64,000 nucleotides of DNA, from assembly GCF_001645385.1 (NCBI RefSeq), contig NZ_LVHI01000041.1, positions 47,917-111,916 of the forward strand, read 5' to 3'. Numbering within the stretch: position 1 is the first letter of the stretch; every line of letters begins with the position of its first letter. The stretch comes from Rhodococcoides kyotonense. GTDB lineage: Bacteria; Actinomycetota; Actinomycetes; Mycobacteriales; Mycobacteriaceae. The notes below the pieces were generated by a model. The model was given only the letters and a program-made list of their open reading frames with translations, was not told the DNA's origin and ran no database searches. The translations under genes and the position numbers were made by a program. Positions 35,533 to 43,914 of this stretch are shown piece after piece.

Positions 35533-35563
35533 CAGGCTGTCCTTCCGTTGTTCGTGGTCATCA

Positions 35564-35974
35564 TCAGAATGCCAACCCGCCTTCGCGGGCAGCATCTGCC
35601 AGAGCCGCGATGCGGCCGCTGTAGGTGTTGCCGCCGCGGTCGAAGACGACCGCGTCGATTCCAGCTGCCTTGGCGCGGCTGGCGATGAGCTCGCCGACCT
35701 TGGCGCTCTGCGCCTTCTTGTCGCCGTCCAACGCGCGCACGTCCGCCTCGATGGTCGACGCGCTGGCCAACGTGTGGCCTGCGAGGTCGTCCACGAGCTG
35801 GACATGGATGTGGCGTGAGGAGCGGTTGACGACCAACCGGGGACGCTCGGGCGTTCCGGAGATCTTCTTGCGCAGGCGGAAGTGGCGACGTGCCTTGGAG
35901 AGGCGGCGCTTCGTCGAGACGTCGGTTCCGCGAGGAGTGCGGTCGACCTTCGCCTTGTCTGTTGTCTGGCTCAT
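35564..35974 (-). CDS. rplR: 50S ribosomal protein L18
   Basis: A 136-residue 5S rRNA-binding protein (RRHFRLRKKISGTPERPRL, HIHVQLVDD, ending DAAREGGLAF). The ATG at 35974 lies one base after the rplF stop; the further-upstream ATG at 36016 is inside rplF. Confidence 0.96.
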   Translation of the reverse strand: MSQTTDKAKVDRTPRGTDVSTKRRLSKARRHFRLRKKISGTPERPRLVVNRSSRHIHVQLVDDLAGHTLASASTIEADVRALDGDKKAQSAKVGELIASRAKAAGIDAVVFDRGGNTYSGRIAALADAAREGGLAF

Positions 35975-35975
35975 A

Positions 35976-36515
35976 TCACTTACCCGTCTTTCCGACCTTG
36001 CGGCGGATGACTTCACCCTCGTAGCGGATGCCCTTGCCCTTGTACGGGTCCGGACGCCGCAGACGACGAATGTTGGCAGCGATCTGGCCGACTGCCTGCT
36101 TGTCGATGCCGCTGATGGTGAATCGCGTGGGCGACTCCACCGTGAACGTGATGCCTTCCGGTGCCTCGATCAGCACGGGGTGGCTGTACCCGAGAGCGAA
36201 CTCGAGGTCCTTGCCCTTGAGGACAACGCGGTAACCGACGCCGTGAATCTCCATCTTGGTGGTGTAACCGTTGGTGACACCGGTGATGAGGTTGGCGACG
36301 AGGGTGCGCGAGAGGCCATGCAGCGAGCGGCTACGACGCTCGTCGTCCGGACGGGTGACAGCGATGCTGCCGTCCTCGGCTCGGGCGATCTGGATGGGCT
36401 CGGCGATCGTCAGCTCGAGGGAACCCTTGGGGCCCTTGACCGCGACGTTCTGGCCGTCGATGGTGATGTCGACGCCCGCGGGAACCGCGACCGGCAATTT
36501 TCCAATACGTGACAT
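35976..36515 (-). CDS. rplF: 50S ribosomal protein L6
   Basis: A 179-residue L6 with two similar domains: MSRIGKLPVAVPAGV at the start and the C-terminal RRPDPYKGKGIRYEGE signature. Fourteen bases separate it from rpsH. Confidence 0.97.
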   Translation of the reverse strand: MSRIGKLPVAVPAGVDITIDGQNVAVKGPKGSLELTIAEPIQIARAEDGSIAVTRPDDERRSRSLHGLSRTLVANLITGVTNGYTTKMEIHGVGYRVVLKGKDLEFALGYSHPVLIEAPEGITFTVESPTRFTISGIDKQAVGQIAANIRRLRRPDPYKGKGIRYEGEVIRRKVGKTGK

Positions 36516-36529
36516 GGTGGTGGCCTCCC

Positions 36530-36928
36530 CTACCAGACGTAGGCGAGGACTTCTCCGCCCACACCCTGCTTGGCCGCCTGACGCTCCGTGAGCAGACCGG
36601 TGGACGTGGAGATGATCGCCACGCCCAGTCCGCCGAGAACCTTGGGCAGATTGGTGGATTTCGCGTACACACGAAGGCCGGGCTTCGAGATGCGACGCAC
36701 GCCGGCGAGGCTGCGCTCACGGCTGGGTCCGTACTTGAGGTCGACGACGAGGGTCTTGCCCACCTCTGCGTCCTCGGTACGGTAATCAGCGATGTAGCCC
36801 TCGCGCTTCAGGATGTCGGCGATGTTCGCCTTCAGCTTCGAGTGAGGAAGCTTCACCTGGTCGTGGTACGCCGAGTTGGCGTTGCGCAGACGAGTCAAGA
36901 AGTCTGCGATTGGATCGGTCATCGTCAT
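36530..36928 (-). CDS. rpsH: 30S ribosomal protein S8
   Basis: A 132-residue S8 (TDPIADFLTRLRNANSAYH; STSTGLLTERQAAKQGVGGE). The start at 36928 gives the usual MTMTDPIADF. First gene after the rpsN terminator and a predicted promoter at 37205-37233. The 276 bases between rpsH and that promoter hold no gene that I can support. Confidence 0.97.
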   Translation of the reverse strand: MTMTDPIADFLTRLRNANSAYHDQVKLPHSKLKANIADILKREGYIADYRTEDAEVGKTLVVDLKYGPSRERSLAGVRRISKPGLRVYAKSTNLPKVLGGLGVAIISTSTGLLTERQAAKQGVGGEVLAYVW

Positions 36929-37204
36929 GGTGTGACCTGTGCACCTTTCTCGCAGCGGTTCCCATGCAGCACGCGCGAACTGGTGCCACCGGGTCGAAAG
37001 AAAACCCTTGGCCTGGCTCGTCACATCGTGGGCCTACAGCGAAGTGAACATGTCCTGACCGACTGTTGCCGGTCAGGGGTTGCGCTCCTGGCAATGCATC
37101 GCTGCACTGCCAGGTGTTACGAGTTTCAACGTGGAAGACTCGAGGTTGCGTCTGTCATTGCAAGGACTCGTGTGCAGGCACGACGAAGCCCGGGCAACCG
37201 CACA

Positions 37205-37233
37205 AGTGTAGGCAATGGGCCGCCGATCTCCAA
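37205..37233 (-). promoter_or_regulatory. sigA-like promoter for the rpsH operon
   Basis: Minus strand TTGGAG (37228-37233), 17-base spacer, TACACT (37205-37210), just downstream of the rpsN terminator. The -10 and following bases (TACACTTG) are the same as in the predicted rplN promoter. It would give an unusually long leader of about 270 bases before rpsH. Confidence 0.5.
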
Positions 37234-37253
37234 ATCGTCCGTTACGCGCAAAA

Positions 37254-37287
37254 ACGGGCGTGGGTTCCATTCGGAACCCACGCCCGT
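37254..37287 (-). terminator. Intrinsic terminator after rpsN
   Basis: A 15-bp perfect stem (37254-37268 and 37273-37287) with a 4-base loop is followed on the minus strand by UUUU. It starts 30 bases after the rpsN stop and closes the rplN-rplX-rplE-rpsN unit. Confidence 0.85.
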
Positions 37288-37317
37288 CAGCGTGGTGCGA
37301 GGCCCGAGGGCCTCAGA

Positions 37318-37503
37318 TCACCAGGAGCTCTTGTGAACGCCAGGAAGCTCACCGCGGTGCGCCATCTCGCGAACGCAGATACGGCACAAGCCGAACTTGC
37401 GGAACACCGAGTGGGGACGGCCGCAGCGGTTGCAACGCGTGTAGGCGCGCACAGCGAACTTCGGCTTCTTGTTGGCCTTGTTGACCAATGCCTTCTTAGC
37501 CAT
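37318..37503 (-). CDS. rpsN: 30S ribosomal protein S14, zinc type
   Basis: A 61-residue zinc-binding S14 with Cys24, Cys27, Cys40 and Cys43 (TRCNRCGRP, LCRICVREMA). This is the zinc-dependent form; a zinc-free paralogue, if any, is not in the window. Four bases separate it from rplE. Confidence 0.97.
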   Translation of the reverse strand: MAKKALVNKANKKPKFAVRAYTRCNRCGRPHSVFRKFGLCRICVREMAHRGELPGVHKSSW

Positions 37504-37507
37504 GGAC

Positions 37508-38071
37508 TCAGTTCTCCTTGAACGGGAAGCCGAGGTGCTTGAGCAGCGCGCGGCCTTCTTCGTTGTTGGTTGCGGTGGTCACCACAGTGATGTCCATGCC
37601 GCGCGGACGATCGATCTTGTCCACGTCGATCTCGTGGAACATCGACTGCTCGTTGAGGCCGAACGTGTAGTTGCCGTTGCCGTCGAACTGCGTGCCGGAG
37701 AGGCCACGGAAGTCCCTGATTCGGGGAAGGGCAATGGAGGTCAGGCGGTCCAGGAACTCCCACATGCGGTCGCCGCGCAGCGTGACGCGCGCACCGATGG
37801 GCATTCCTTCGCGGAGCTTGAACTGTGCGATGGACTTGCGCGCCTTGCGGATCTCCGGCTTCTGACCGGTGATCGCAGCGAGGTCGGCAACTGCGCCGTT
37901 GATCAGCTTCGCGTCACGGGCGGCGTCGCCGACACCCATGTTGACGACGACCTTCACAACACCCGGGATCTGCATGACGTTGTCGTATGCGAACTCGGAG
38001 TTGAGAGCGTCGCGGATCTCGGCGCGGTAGCGCGCCTTCAGCCGAGGCTGCGTGTTCTCAGTGGTAGTCAT
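37508..38071 (-). CDS. rplE: 50S ribosomal protein L5
   Basis: A 187-residue 5S rRNA-binding protein (MQIPGVVKVVVNMGVGDAA; GMPIGARVTLRGDRM; DKIDRPRGMDITVVTTA). The ATG at 38071 overlaps nothing and lies one base after the rplX stop; the longer frame is antisense-like and rejected. Confidence 0.97.
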   Translation of the reverse strand: MTTTENTQPRLKARYRAEIRDALNSEFAYDNVMQIPGVVKVVVNMGVGDAARDAKLINGAVADLAAITGQKPEIRKARKSIAQFKLREGMPIGARVTLRGDRMWEFLDRLTSIALPRIRDFRGLSGTQFDGNGNYTFGLNEQSMFHEIDVDKIDRPRGMDITVVTTATNNEEGRALLKHLGFPFKEN

Positions 38072-38072
38072 C

Positions 38073-38390
38073 TCAGATGTCCTTCCCGTTCTTCCGGGAA
38101 ATACGAACGCGCTTGCCGGTCTCTTCGTCGGTCCGGTAGCCCACGCGGGTGGGGTTGCCGTCCGAGTCGATGACCGCGACGTTCGAAACGTGGATCGGGG
38201 CTTCCTGCGTGACGATGCCGCCCGAGGAGGCGCCACGCTGGTTCGCGGAAACCGCGGTGTGCTTCTTGATGCGGTTCACGCCCTCGACGAGGACCTTGGA
38301 ATCAGCCGGGTAGGCCTGGATGACCTTGCCCTTGGCGCCCTTGTCCTTACCTGCGATCACGAGAACGGTGTCGCCCTTGTGCACCTTCAT
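38073..38390 (-). CDS. rplX: 50S ribosomal protein L24
   Basis: A 105-residue KOW-domain protein (MKVHKGDTVLVIAGKDKGAK; GVNRIKKHT), directly adjacent to rplN. One of the first proteins bound in 50S assembly. Confidence 0.97.
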   Translation of the reverse strand: MKVHKGDTVLVIAGKDKGAKGKVIQAYPADSKVLVEGVNRIKKHTAVSANQRGASSGGIVTQEAPIHVSNVAVIDSDGNPTRVGYRTDEETGKRVRISRKNGKDI

Positions 38391-38759
38391 TTACAGCACC
38401 TCCGGGGCGAGCGAGACGATCTTCATGAACTTCTTCTCGCGGAGCTCGCGGCCGACCGGGCCGAAGATACGAGTTCCACGGGGATCGTTGTCGGCCTTGA
38501 TGAGCACCGCAGCGTTCTCGTCGAAACGGATGTACGAGCCATCCGGACGACGGCGCTCCTTGACGGTACGCACGATGACGGCCTTGACGACCTCACCCTT
38601 CTTGATGTTGCCGCCGGGAATGGCGTCCTTCACCGTTGCCACGATGACGTCGCCGATTCCGGCGTAGCGACGTGACGAGCCGCCGAGAACGCGGATGCAA
38701 AGGATTTCCTTCGCGCCCGTGTTATCAGCAACGCGTACGCGCGACTCCTGCTGAATCAC
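38391..38759 (-). CDS. rplN: 50S ribosomal protein L14
   Basis: A 122-residue L14 (MIQQESRVRVADNTGAKE; ending MKIVSLAPEVL) of exact family length. First gene of its unit; the gap to the upstream glycosyltransferase contains a predicted promoter. Confidence 0.97.
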   Translation of the reverse strand: MIQQESRVRVADNTGAKEILCIRVLGGSSRRYAGIGDVIVATVKDAIPGGNIKKGEVVKAVIVRTVKERRRPDGSYIRFDENAAVLIKADNDPRGTRIFGPVGRELREKKFMKIVSLAPEVL

Positions 38760-38873
38760 AAACTTCTCCTAGACCTGGATGTGCTTACGTGCCGGATTTC
38801 CGTCCCGACACGCGCGGTCGGCTGCCGCAACACGGGCGCACGAGGGCACACCGCTGCCACAGGCAACTGGTCA

Positions 38874-38902
38874 AGTGTAGGGAACTACCGAGCCGAAACC
38901 AA
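38874..38902 (-). promoter_or_regulatory. sigA-like promoter for the rplN operon
   Basis: Minus strand TTGGTT (38897-38902), 17-base spacer, TACACT (38874-38879), about 115 bases before rplN and just after the glycosyltransferase stop. Its -10 region (TACACTTG) matches that of the predicted rpsH promoter. Confidence 0.5.
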
Positions 38903-38913
38903 ATCGAGGCTGG

Positions 38914-39834
38914 TCACCAGACGAACGTGTGGTACTTCAATCCCCCGCGTACCTCACCGACGTGGGCAGCTACGGCGCGCAACCATTGTCCACGCGAGAC
39001 TCGCGTGACGAATCGCGGCACGAGCGGGTTGCCGAGAAGCAACAGCCCCCACCATCGCATGGCCCGTCGTAGATGGACCGGCGGGCAGCCCTGGGCGCGA
39101 TAGAGCCCTTGCACCTGGGCGAACCCGTAGCCCAATTTGTAGGACTGTCTGATCAACGGCACAAGCCTGTCGCGGAGTCGATATCCGACCAGTTGTTTTT
39201 GCGCGAAAGCAAGGGTGTACCCCGTCAATTGCGCGCGCCAGCAGAATTCGACGTCCTCGCTTGCTTTCAATTCGGACGACATTCCTCCGAGTGCGCGATA
39301 TACCGAAGCCCAGCAACCGAAACTCGCACCGATCGCAAAAGGCAGAAATGTGGTCTTCCCTTGCGTCTCAGGCGGACTCGTCGGCGTCCAGTCGAGCGCC
39401 TTGGCCGTATTGATCGAGTCGGTCTCGACAGCGGTGCCGACGACGTCGCTCTCCTGCGCCAGATCGACCAACGTGGCAAGCCAGTCTGCGTGCACGACGT
39501 CGTCCGCGTCGCAGAAGGCAAGGAACTCACCACGGGCAGCGTTCGCGCCCTGGTTGCGTGCATACGACGGTCCCGCCTTCCCCGACGCGTCCACGTAGCG
39601 CACGTCGAGCAGTCCCTTGCGGGCGTATTCGCGCACATGTTGGTCGAGGCCGTCGTCCGACCCGTTGTCGGCGATCACGACCTCGACCGGGCCCGGGTAG
39701 CTCTGCTTGGCGAGACTGTCCAGCTGGTCGTCGAGATCCGGCAGCGAATTCTTTGCGGGAATGACGACGGAGACCAGGATCTCGTCGTGATGGCGTTTGG
39801 ATTCCGATTTCTCGGAAACCTGCAGTTCGGTCAT
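38914..39834 (-). CDS. GT2-family glycosyltransferase (paralogue of the gene at 52445)
   Basis: A 306-residue GT-A fold enzyme. SVVIPAKNSLPDLDDQL opens the nucleotide-binding half; FLAFCDADDVVHADWL carries the metal/nucleotide Asp residues; CWRAQLTGY holds the likely acceptor-side motif. A basic C-terminal segment with RRAMRWWGLLLLGNPLVPRF could sit at the membrane; no true membrane helix pair is seen. The start at 39834 gives MTELQVSEK; the frame opens further upstream without support. It splits the S10-spc ribosomal region together with the divergent TerD-AIM24 gene. Sugar donor and acceptor are unknown. Confidence 0.88.
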   Translation of the reverse strand: MTELQVSEKSESKRHHDEILVSVVIPAKNSLPDLDDQLDSLAKQSYPGPVEVVIADNGSDDGLDQHVREYARKGLLDVRYVDASGKAGPSYARNQGANAARGEFLAFCDADDVVHADWLATLVDLAQESDVVGTAVETDSINTAKALDWTPTSPPETQGKTTFLPFAIGASFGCWASVYRALGGMSSELKASEDVEFCWRAQLTGYTLAFAQKQLVGYRLRDRLVPLIRQSYKLGYGFAQVQGLYRAQGCPPVHLRRAMRWWGLLLLGNPLVPRFVTRVSRGQWLRAVAAHVGEVRGGLKYHTFVW

Positions 39835-40052
39835 CGAAACCCCGCTCGCGTCGGCAGCCGGAAAACATGAAGAGACGTACAGCGATTCGACACTAATCCA
39901 TTCGGACCGTCCTGTGCATCTCGTAACAGGTCGAACGAAATTGTTGTCGGTCGATTGATCGACTTGAAACCGCCGAAAGAATAATTTCGCCATTTCCGTT
40001 CGATTCTGCGGCCGATCCCCCGGTTCTGCCGACGTCGGGCACACTGGATCTC

Positions 40053-41387
40053 GTGAAGACACTCGCCCCTGGGGAGAATTGTCCGGCCCCGTCGTCCACC
40101 ATGACGATCCACGTCGAGAGCGCGTATCCGCTGGACGTGTCGGCGTTGTTGCTCGCCGCGGACGGCCGTGTTCGTTCGGATGCGGACCTGATCTTCTACA
40201 ACCAACCCGTCGGGCCCGGCGTCGAGTACCGCCACGAGGGCAGCCGTCACCGTATCGTCGTCGACACCGCCCACATTCCGTCCGACATCGACACAGTCGC
40301 AATCACGGCATCGCTGGATGGCACAGGCCCGACGACCTTCGCGGCCGCCGGTCCTGTCGCGACGACAGTGGGCGACGCGTCGGGAAGCGCCGTCGTGAGC
40401 TACCGAGCCGATGCCGGAGCTGACGAGTCCGCCCTGGTCTGTCTCGAGATCTACCGCCGCGGCTCGGACTGGAAGCTCCGCGCGGTGGGCCAAGGCTATG
40501 CCGACGGATTGGCCGGGCTGGCAACAGCTTTCGGCATCAGCATCGACGAAGAGCCAGCCCACGCGTCGGCCGCGTCGCCCACGATCACTCCCCCACCCAC
40601 CCCGGCGGCCGCTCCCACATCGCCGGCTCCTACGTCAGGAGGGCATCAGCCCATGAAGAGTGACCTGTTCGCGCCCGCGCATTCCGAGGTCCCCGGCGCG
40701 GGTATTCAGAAGCAAGGCAGCAAGATGTGCCGGGTCGGCATGAACGGCGACGTCATGGCACGCGCCGGCTCGATGGTCGCCTACCAGGGCGATCTGAGCT
40801 TCGAAGCGAAGGGCTCGGGTGGCTTCGGCAGAGCCGTGCGTCAGGCGCTGTCCGGTGAGGGCGTGCCACTCATGAAGGTTTCCGGGCGCGGGGATCTGTT
40901 CCTCGCGAACGCCGCCCAGGACGTTCACCTGATAGATCTCGACGGGTCCGACGGTCTGACGATCAACGGTGCGAACGTACTGGCGTTCGATTCGTCGCTG
41001 AGCTACGACGTCAAACGCGTCCAGGGCGCGGCATCGGGCGGGAATGCCGGATTCTTCAACTGCGTGTTCACCGGACGAGGCCGTATCGCGATCACGACCG
41101 ACGGCGTTCCTGTCGTGCTGAACGTGGATCAGCCGACGTTCGCCGATCCGCAGGCGGCGGTCGCATGGTCGTCCAGCCTGTCTACGCGAGTGAAGAAGAA
41201 CGACTCGTTCGGCCTGGGGACGTTGATCGGTCGATCGACCGGCGAGCGCTTCACACTGGAGTTCGCGGGTCAGGGATTCGTCGTCGTCCAACCGTCGGAG
41301 CTGCCGCCTGTCGGCATGATCGGCGGTAGTGGAAGCGGCGAACAGGCGGGTGTCGGTGGCGCGCTCGGTGGACTCCTCGGACGCTGA
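40053..41387 (+). CDS. TerD-domain / AIM24-domain fusion protein
   Basis: 444 residues. Positions 1-165 look like a TerD/TerZ domain of tellurium-resistance and stress proteins (SALLLAADGRVRSDADLIFY, ALVCLEIYRRGSDWKLRAVGQGY), including the Asp-rich calcium-site region DGRVRSDAD. A proline-rich linker (about 170-200) leads into an AIM24/TerB-associated beta-trefoil-like domain (about 205-420; MNGDVMARAGSMVAYQGDL, GRGDLFLANAAQDVHLIDL). GTG start with a modest ribosome-binding site, 218 bases from the divergent glycosyltransferase. Both domains occur in stress-related membrane clusters, but the job here is not known. Confidence 0.8.
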   Translation: MKTLAPGENCPAPSSTMTIHVESAYPLDVSALLLAADGRVRSDADLIFYNQPVGPGVEYRHEGSRHRIVVDTAHIPSDIDTVAITASLDGTGPTTFAAAGPVATTVGDASGSAVVSYRADAGADESALVCLEIYRRGSDWKLRAVGQGYADGLAGLATAFGISIDEEPAHASAASPTITPPPTPAAAPTSPAPTSGGHQPMKSDLFAPAHSEVPGAGIQKQGSKMCRVGMNGDVMARAGSMVAYQGDLSFEAKGSGGFGRAVRQALSGEGVPLMKVSGRGDLFLANAAQDVHLIDLDGSDGLTINGANVLAFDSSLSYDVKRVQGAASGGNAGFFNCVFTGRGRIAITTDGVPVVLNVDQPTFADPQAAVAWSSSLSTRVKKNDSFGLGTLIGRSTGERFTLEFAGQGFVVVQPSELPPVGMIGGSGSGEQAGVGGALGGLLGR

Positions 41388-41410
41388 GAGCCTCGCCGGA
41401 ACATACGAAA

Positions 41411-41438
41411 AAGCCCGCTCCCATTCGGGAGCGGGCTT
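41411..41438 (-). terminator. Intrinsic terminator of the S10 operon after rpsQ
   Basis: A 12-bp perfect stem (41411-41422 and 41427-41438) with a 4-base loop, followed on the minus strand by UUU. It starts 24 bases after the rpsQ stop. It may also stop the convergent TerD-AIM24 transcript. Confidence 0.8.
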
Positions 41439-41461
41439 CGTTCGCAGTAAGGACGGGAGTC

Positions 41462-41740
41462 CTACTTGGCCTTCTCGAGGACCTCGACCAGTCGCCAGTG
41501 CTTCGTGGCGGACAGCGGGCGGGTCTCCATGAGCTGAACGCGGTCACCGATTCCGGCGACTCCGTTCTCGTCGTGGGCCTTCACCTTGGTCGTGCGACGG
41601 ATGACCTTGCTGTAGAGCGGGTGCTTGACCCGGTCTTCCAGCTCGACCACGATCGTCTTCTGCATCTTGTCGGATACGACGTATCCGATGCGGGTCTTGC
41701 GGTTGTTGCGTCCTTCAGTCACAGTCTTTTCCTCGCTCAT
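41462..41740 (-). CDS. rpsQ: 30S ribosomal protein S17
   Basis: A 92-residue OB-fold S17 (RIGYVVSDKMQKTIVVELED; GDRVQLMETRPLSATKHWRL). Its ATG overlaps the rpmC stop (ATGA). Last gene of the S10 unit. Confidence 0.97.
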   Translation of the reverse strand: MSEEKTVTEGRNNRKTRIGYVVSDKMQKTIVVELEDRVKHPLYSKVIRRTTKVKAHDENGVAGIGDRVQLMETRPLSATKHWRLVEVLEKAK

Positions 41741-41982
41741 GCCGCGTCACCTGCAGTGTCGTCGGCAGGGCCGGTGGCCAGACCGAGCTCACGCTCACGC
41801 AGGACGGTGTAGATGCGCGCGATCTCGTGACGAACGGTGCGCAGTCGACGGTTGTTGTCCAGCTGGCCGGTAGCCATCTGGAAACGAAGGTTGAACAGCT
41901 CTTCCTTCGACTCGCGCAGCTTGGTGACCAGCTCTTCACCGGTGAGCTCGCGAAGCTCTGCGGCTGGGGTTCCGGTAGCCAT
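41737..41982 (-). CDS. rpmC: 50S ribosomal protein L29
   Basis: An 81-residue L29 (LRELTGEELVTKLRESKEEL, FNLRFQMATGQLDNN, RRLRTVRHEIARIYTVLRE). The start at 41982 overlaps the rplP stop by one base; the longer frame lies inside rplP. Confidence 0.96.
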   Translation of the reverse strand: MATGTPAAELRELTGEELVTKLRESKEELFNLRFQMATGQLDNNRRLRTVRHEIARIYTVLRERELGLATGPADDTAGDAA

Positions 41983-42398
41983 CAGAACTGCTCCTCCCTG
42001 GTGATGATGCGTGCCTTCATCGGCAGCTTGTGGATTGCGCGAGTCAGTGCTGCACGCGCGGTTGCTTCGTCGGGGAACGAGAGCTCGAAGAGCACCCGAC
42101 CCGGCTTGACGTTCGCGACCCACCACTCGGGCGAACCCTTACCGGAACCCATTCGGGTCTCGGCAGGCTTCTTGGTGAGCGGGCGGTCCGGGAAGATGTT
42201 GATCCAGACCTTGCCGCCACGCTTGATGTGGCGAGTGATCGCGATTCGGGAAGCTTCGATCTGACGGTTGGTGATGTAGGCGGGCTCGAGAGCCTGGATG
42301 CCGTAGTCACCGAACGTCACGTGGTTGCCGCCCTTGGACGCACCCGATCGCTTCGGGTGGTGCTGCTTCCGGTGCTTGACCCGGCGTGGGATCAACAT
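41982..42398 (-). CDS. rplP: 50S ribosomal protein L16
   Basis: A 138-residue L16 (MLIPRRVKHRKQHHPKRSG; PETRMGSGKGSPEWWVANVK-like segment written here as AETRMGSGKGSPEWWVA). It binds the peptidyl-transferase centre region. Two bases separate it from rpsC. Confidence 0.97.
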   Translation of the reverse strand: MLIPRRVKHRKQHHPKRSGASKGGNHVTFGDYGIQALEPAYITNRQIEASRIAITRHIKRGGKVWINIFPDRPLTKKPAETRMGSGKGSPEWWVANVKPGRVLFELSFPDEATARAALTRAIHKLPMKARIITREEQF

Positions 42399-42400
42399 CG

Positions 42401-43204
42401 TCAGCCCTCCTGATTCGACTCGGTCGAGGCCGGAGCCTCTGCGGATGCCGCGCGACCGGCCTCGGTGCTGGTCGCCGTGGTGCCCGAAGCACCGGAACGA
42501 CGCGGACGCGAGGGACGCTCACGACGCGGGCGGTCGTTGCCTGCAGCAGGTGCAGCAGCGGCCAGCTCACGACGGCCACCGACGATGTCGCCCTTGTAGA
42601 TCCAGACCTTCACGCCGATGCGGCCGAAGGTGGTCTTGGCTTCGTACAGTCCGTAGTCGATGTCCGCACGAAGCGTGTGCAGCGGCACACGGCCTTCGCG
42701 GTAGAACTCCGAGCGGGACATCTCGGCGCCGCCGAGACGGCCGGAGCACTGGACACGAATGCCCTTGACGTTCGGCTGACGCATGGCCGACTGGATGGCC
42801 TTACGCATCGCGCGACGGAATGCGACGCGGTTGCTGAGCTGCTCGGCAACACCCTGGGCCACGAGCTGAGCCTCGGACTCGGCGTTCTTGACCTCGAGGA
42901 TGTTGAGCTGAACCTGCTTGCCGGTCAGCTTCTCGAGTGCTCCGCGGATGCGGTCGGCTTCGGCGCCACGGCGACCGATGACGATGCCCGGGCGTGCCGT
43001 GTGGATGTCCACGCGAACACGGTCACGGGTGCGCTCGATCTCGACCTTCGCGATACCCGCGCGCTCCATGCCGGTGGCGAGAAGCTTGCGGATCGCGACG
43101 TCTTCCTTGACGTACTCCGAGTACTGCTTGTCTGCGTACCAACGCGACTTCCAGTCAGTGGTGATACCCAAGCGGAAGCCGTGCGGGTTGATTTTCTGAC
43201 CCAC
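42401..43204 (-). CDS. rpsC: 30S ribosomal protein S3
   Basis: 267 residues. N-terminal KH domain (RPGIVIGRRGAEADRIRGAL) and C-terminal S3 domain (VQCSGRLGGAEMSRSEFYRE), then a 50-residue tail rich in Arg/Ser/Ala/Glu. The GTG start overlaps the rplV stop by one base. Confidence 0.97.
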   Translation of the reverse strand: MGQKINPHGFRLGITTDWKSRWYADKQYSEYVKEDVAIRKLLATGMERAGIAKVEIERTRDRVRVDIHTARPGIVIGRRGAEADRIRGALEKLTGKQVQLNILEVKNAESEAQLVAQGVAEQLSNRVAFRRAMRKAIQSAMRQPNVKGIRVQCSGRLGGAEMSRSEFYREGRVPLHTLRADIDYGLYEAKTTFGRIGVKVWIYKGDIVGGRRELAAAAPAAGNDRPRRERPSRPRRSGASGTTATSTEAGRAASAEAPASTESNQEG

Positions 43205-43623
43205 TACTGAGCCCCTTCCTTGGACGCCTGACCCTTGCGGCGGTTACGGCTGGTTCCACCGGTCTTGGGCAGGCTCTCGACGATCACCGTGATGTGGCTC
43301 GTGCGCTTGCGGATCCGGAATGCCCGGCCCTGAGCACGCGGCTGGAAACGCTTGAGGGTTGCGCCCTCGTCCACGAATGCAGTCGCGACGACCAGCGTGC
43401 TGGGGTCGAGATCCAGGTTGTTCTCGGCGTTGGCCGCTGCGGACGCGATCACCTTGGCGACCGGCTCGCTGGCTGCCTGCGGCGCGAACTTCAGGATGTT
43501 GAGCGCGTCCTCGACGGAGCGCCCGCGAACCAGATCGACGACGCGGCGTGCCTTCATGGGCGTGACGCGTACGTGCTTCGCGACGGCCTTTGCAGTCGGG
43601 TTGGCGGTTTCGGTCTTGCTCAT
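43204..43623 (-). CDS. rplV: 50S ribosomal protein L22
   Basis: 139 residues; VRVTPMKARRVVDLVRGRSV, the tunnel-lining hairpin (FQPRAQGRAFRIRKRTSHIT) and a basic tail of about 20 residues. Its start overlaps the rpsS stop (ATGA). Confidence 0.97.
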   Translation of the reverse strand: MSKTETANPTAKAVAKHVRVTPMKARRVVDLVRGRSVEDALNILKFAPQAASEPVAKVIASAAANAENNLDLDPSTLVVATAFVDEGATLKRFQPRAQGRAFRIRKRTSHITVIVESLPKTGGTSRNRRKGQASKEGAQ

Positions 43624-43901
43624 CGCCTCTTCGCCTTCCGGTCGTCCTTGATGTGACCCTTGAACGTGCGGGTCGGTGCGAACTCTCCGAGCTTGTGGCC
43701 GACCATCGAGTCGGACACGAACACCGGCACGTGCTTACGGCCGTCGTGGACGGCGAAGGTGTGACCGATGAAGTCGGGGAGAATTGTCGAGCGACGGGAC
43801 CAGGTCTTGATGACCTGCTTGGTTCCCTTGTCGTTCTGGACGTCGACCTTCGCGAGGAGGTGATCGTCTACGAACGGGCCTTTCTTCAGGCTGCGTGGCA
43901 T
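43620..43901 (-). CDS. rpsS: 30S ribosomal protein S19
   Basis: A 93-residue S19 (MPRSLKKGPFVDDHLL; HKLGEFAPTRTFKGH). The frame is open 50 codons upstream into rplB, but the ATG at 43901 with an AGGAGG site gives the family length. Confidence 0.97.
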   Translation of the reverse strand: MPRSLKKGPFVDDHLLAKVDVQNDKGTKQVIKTWSRRSTILPDFIGHTFAVHDGRKHVPVFVSDSMVGHKLGEFAPTRTFKGHIKDDRKAKRR

Positions 43902-43914
43902 TCTGAACTCCCTC

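Noticed and set aside
38914..39834. Possible mycofactocin glycosyltransferase (MftF), as mft genes lie near rpsJ in mycobacteria
   Set aside because: No mftA-mftE partners in the window, and the paralogue at 52445 shows the same; kept as a general GT2.
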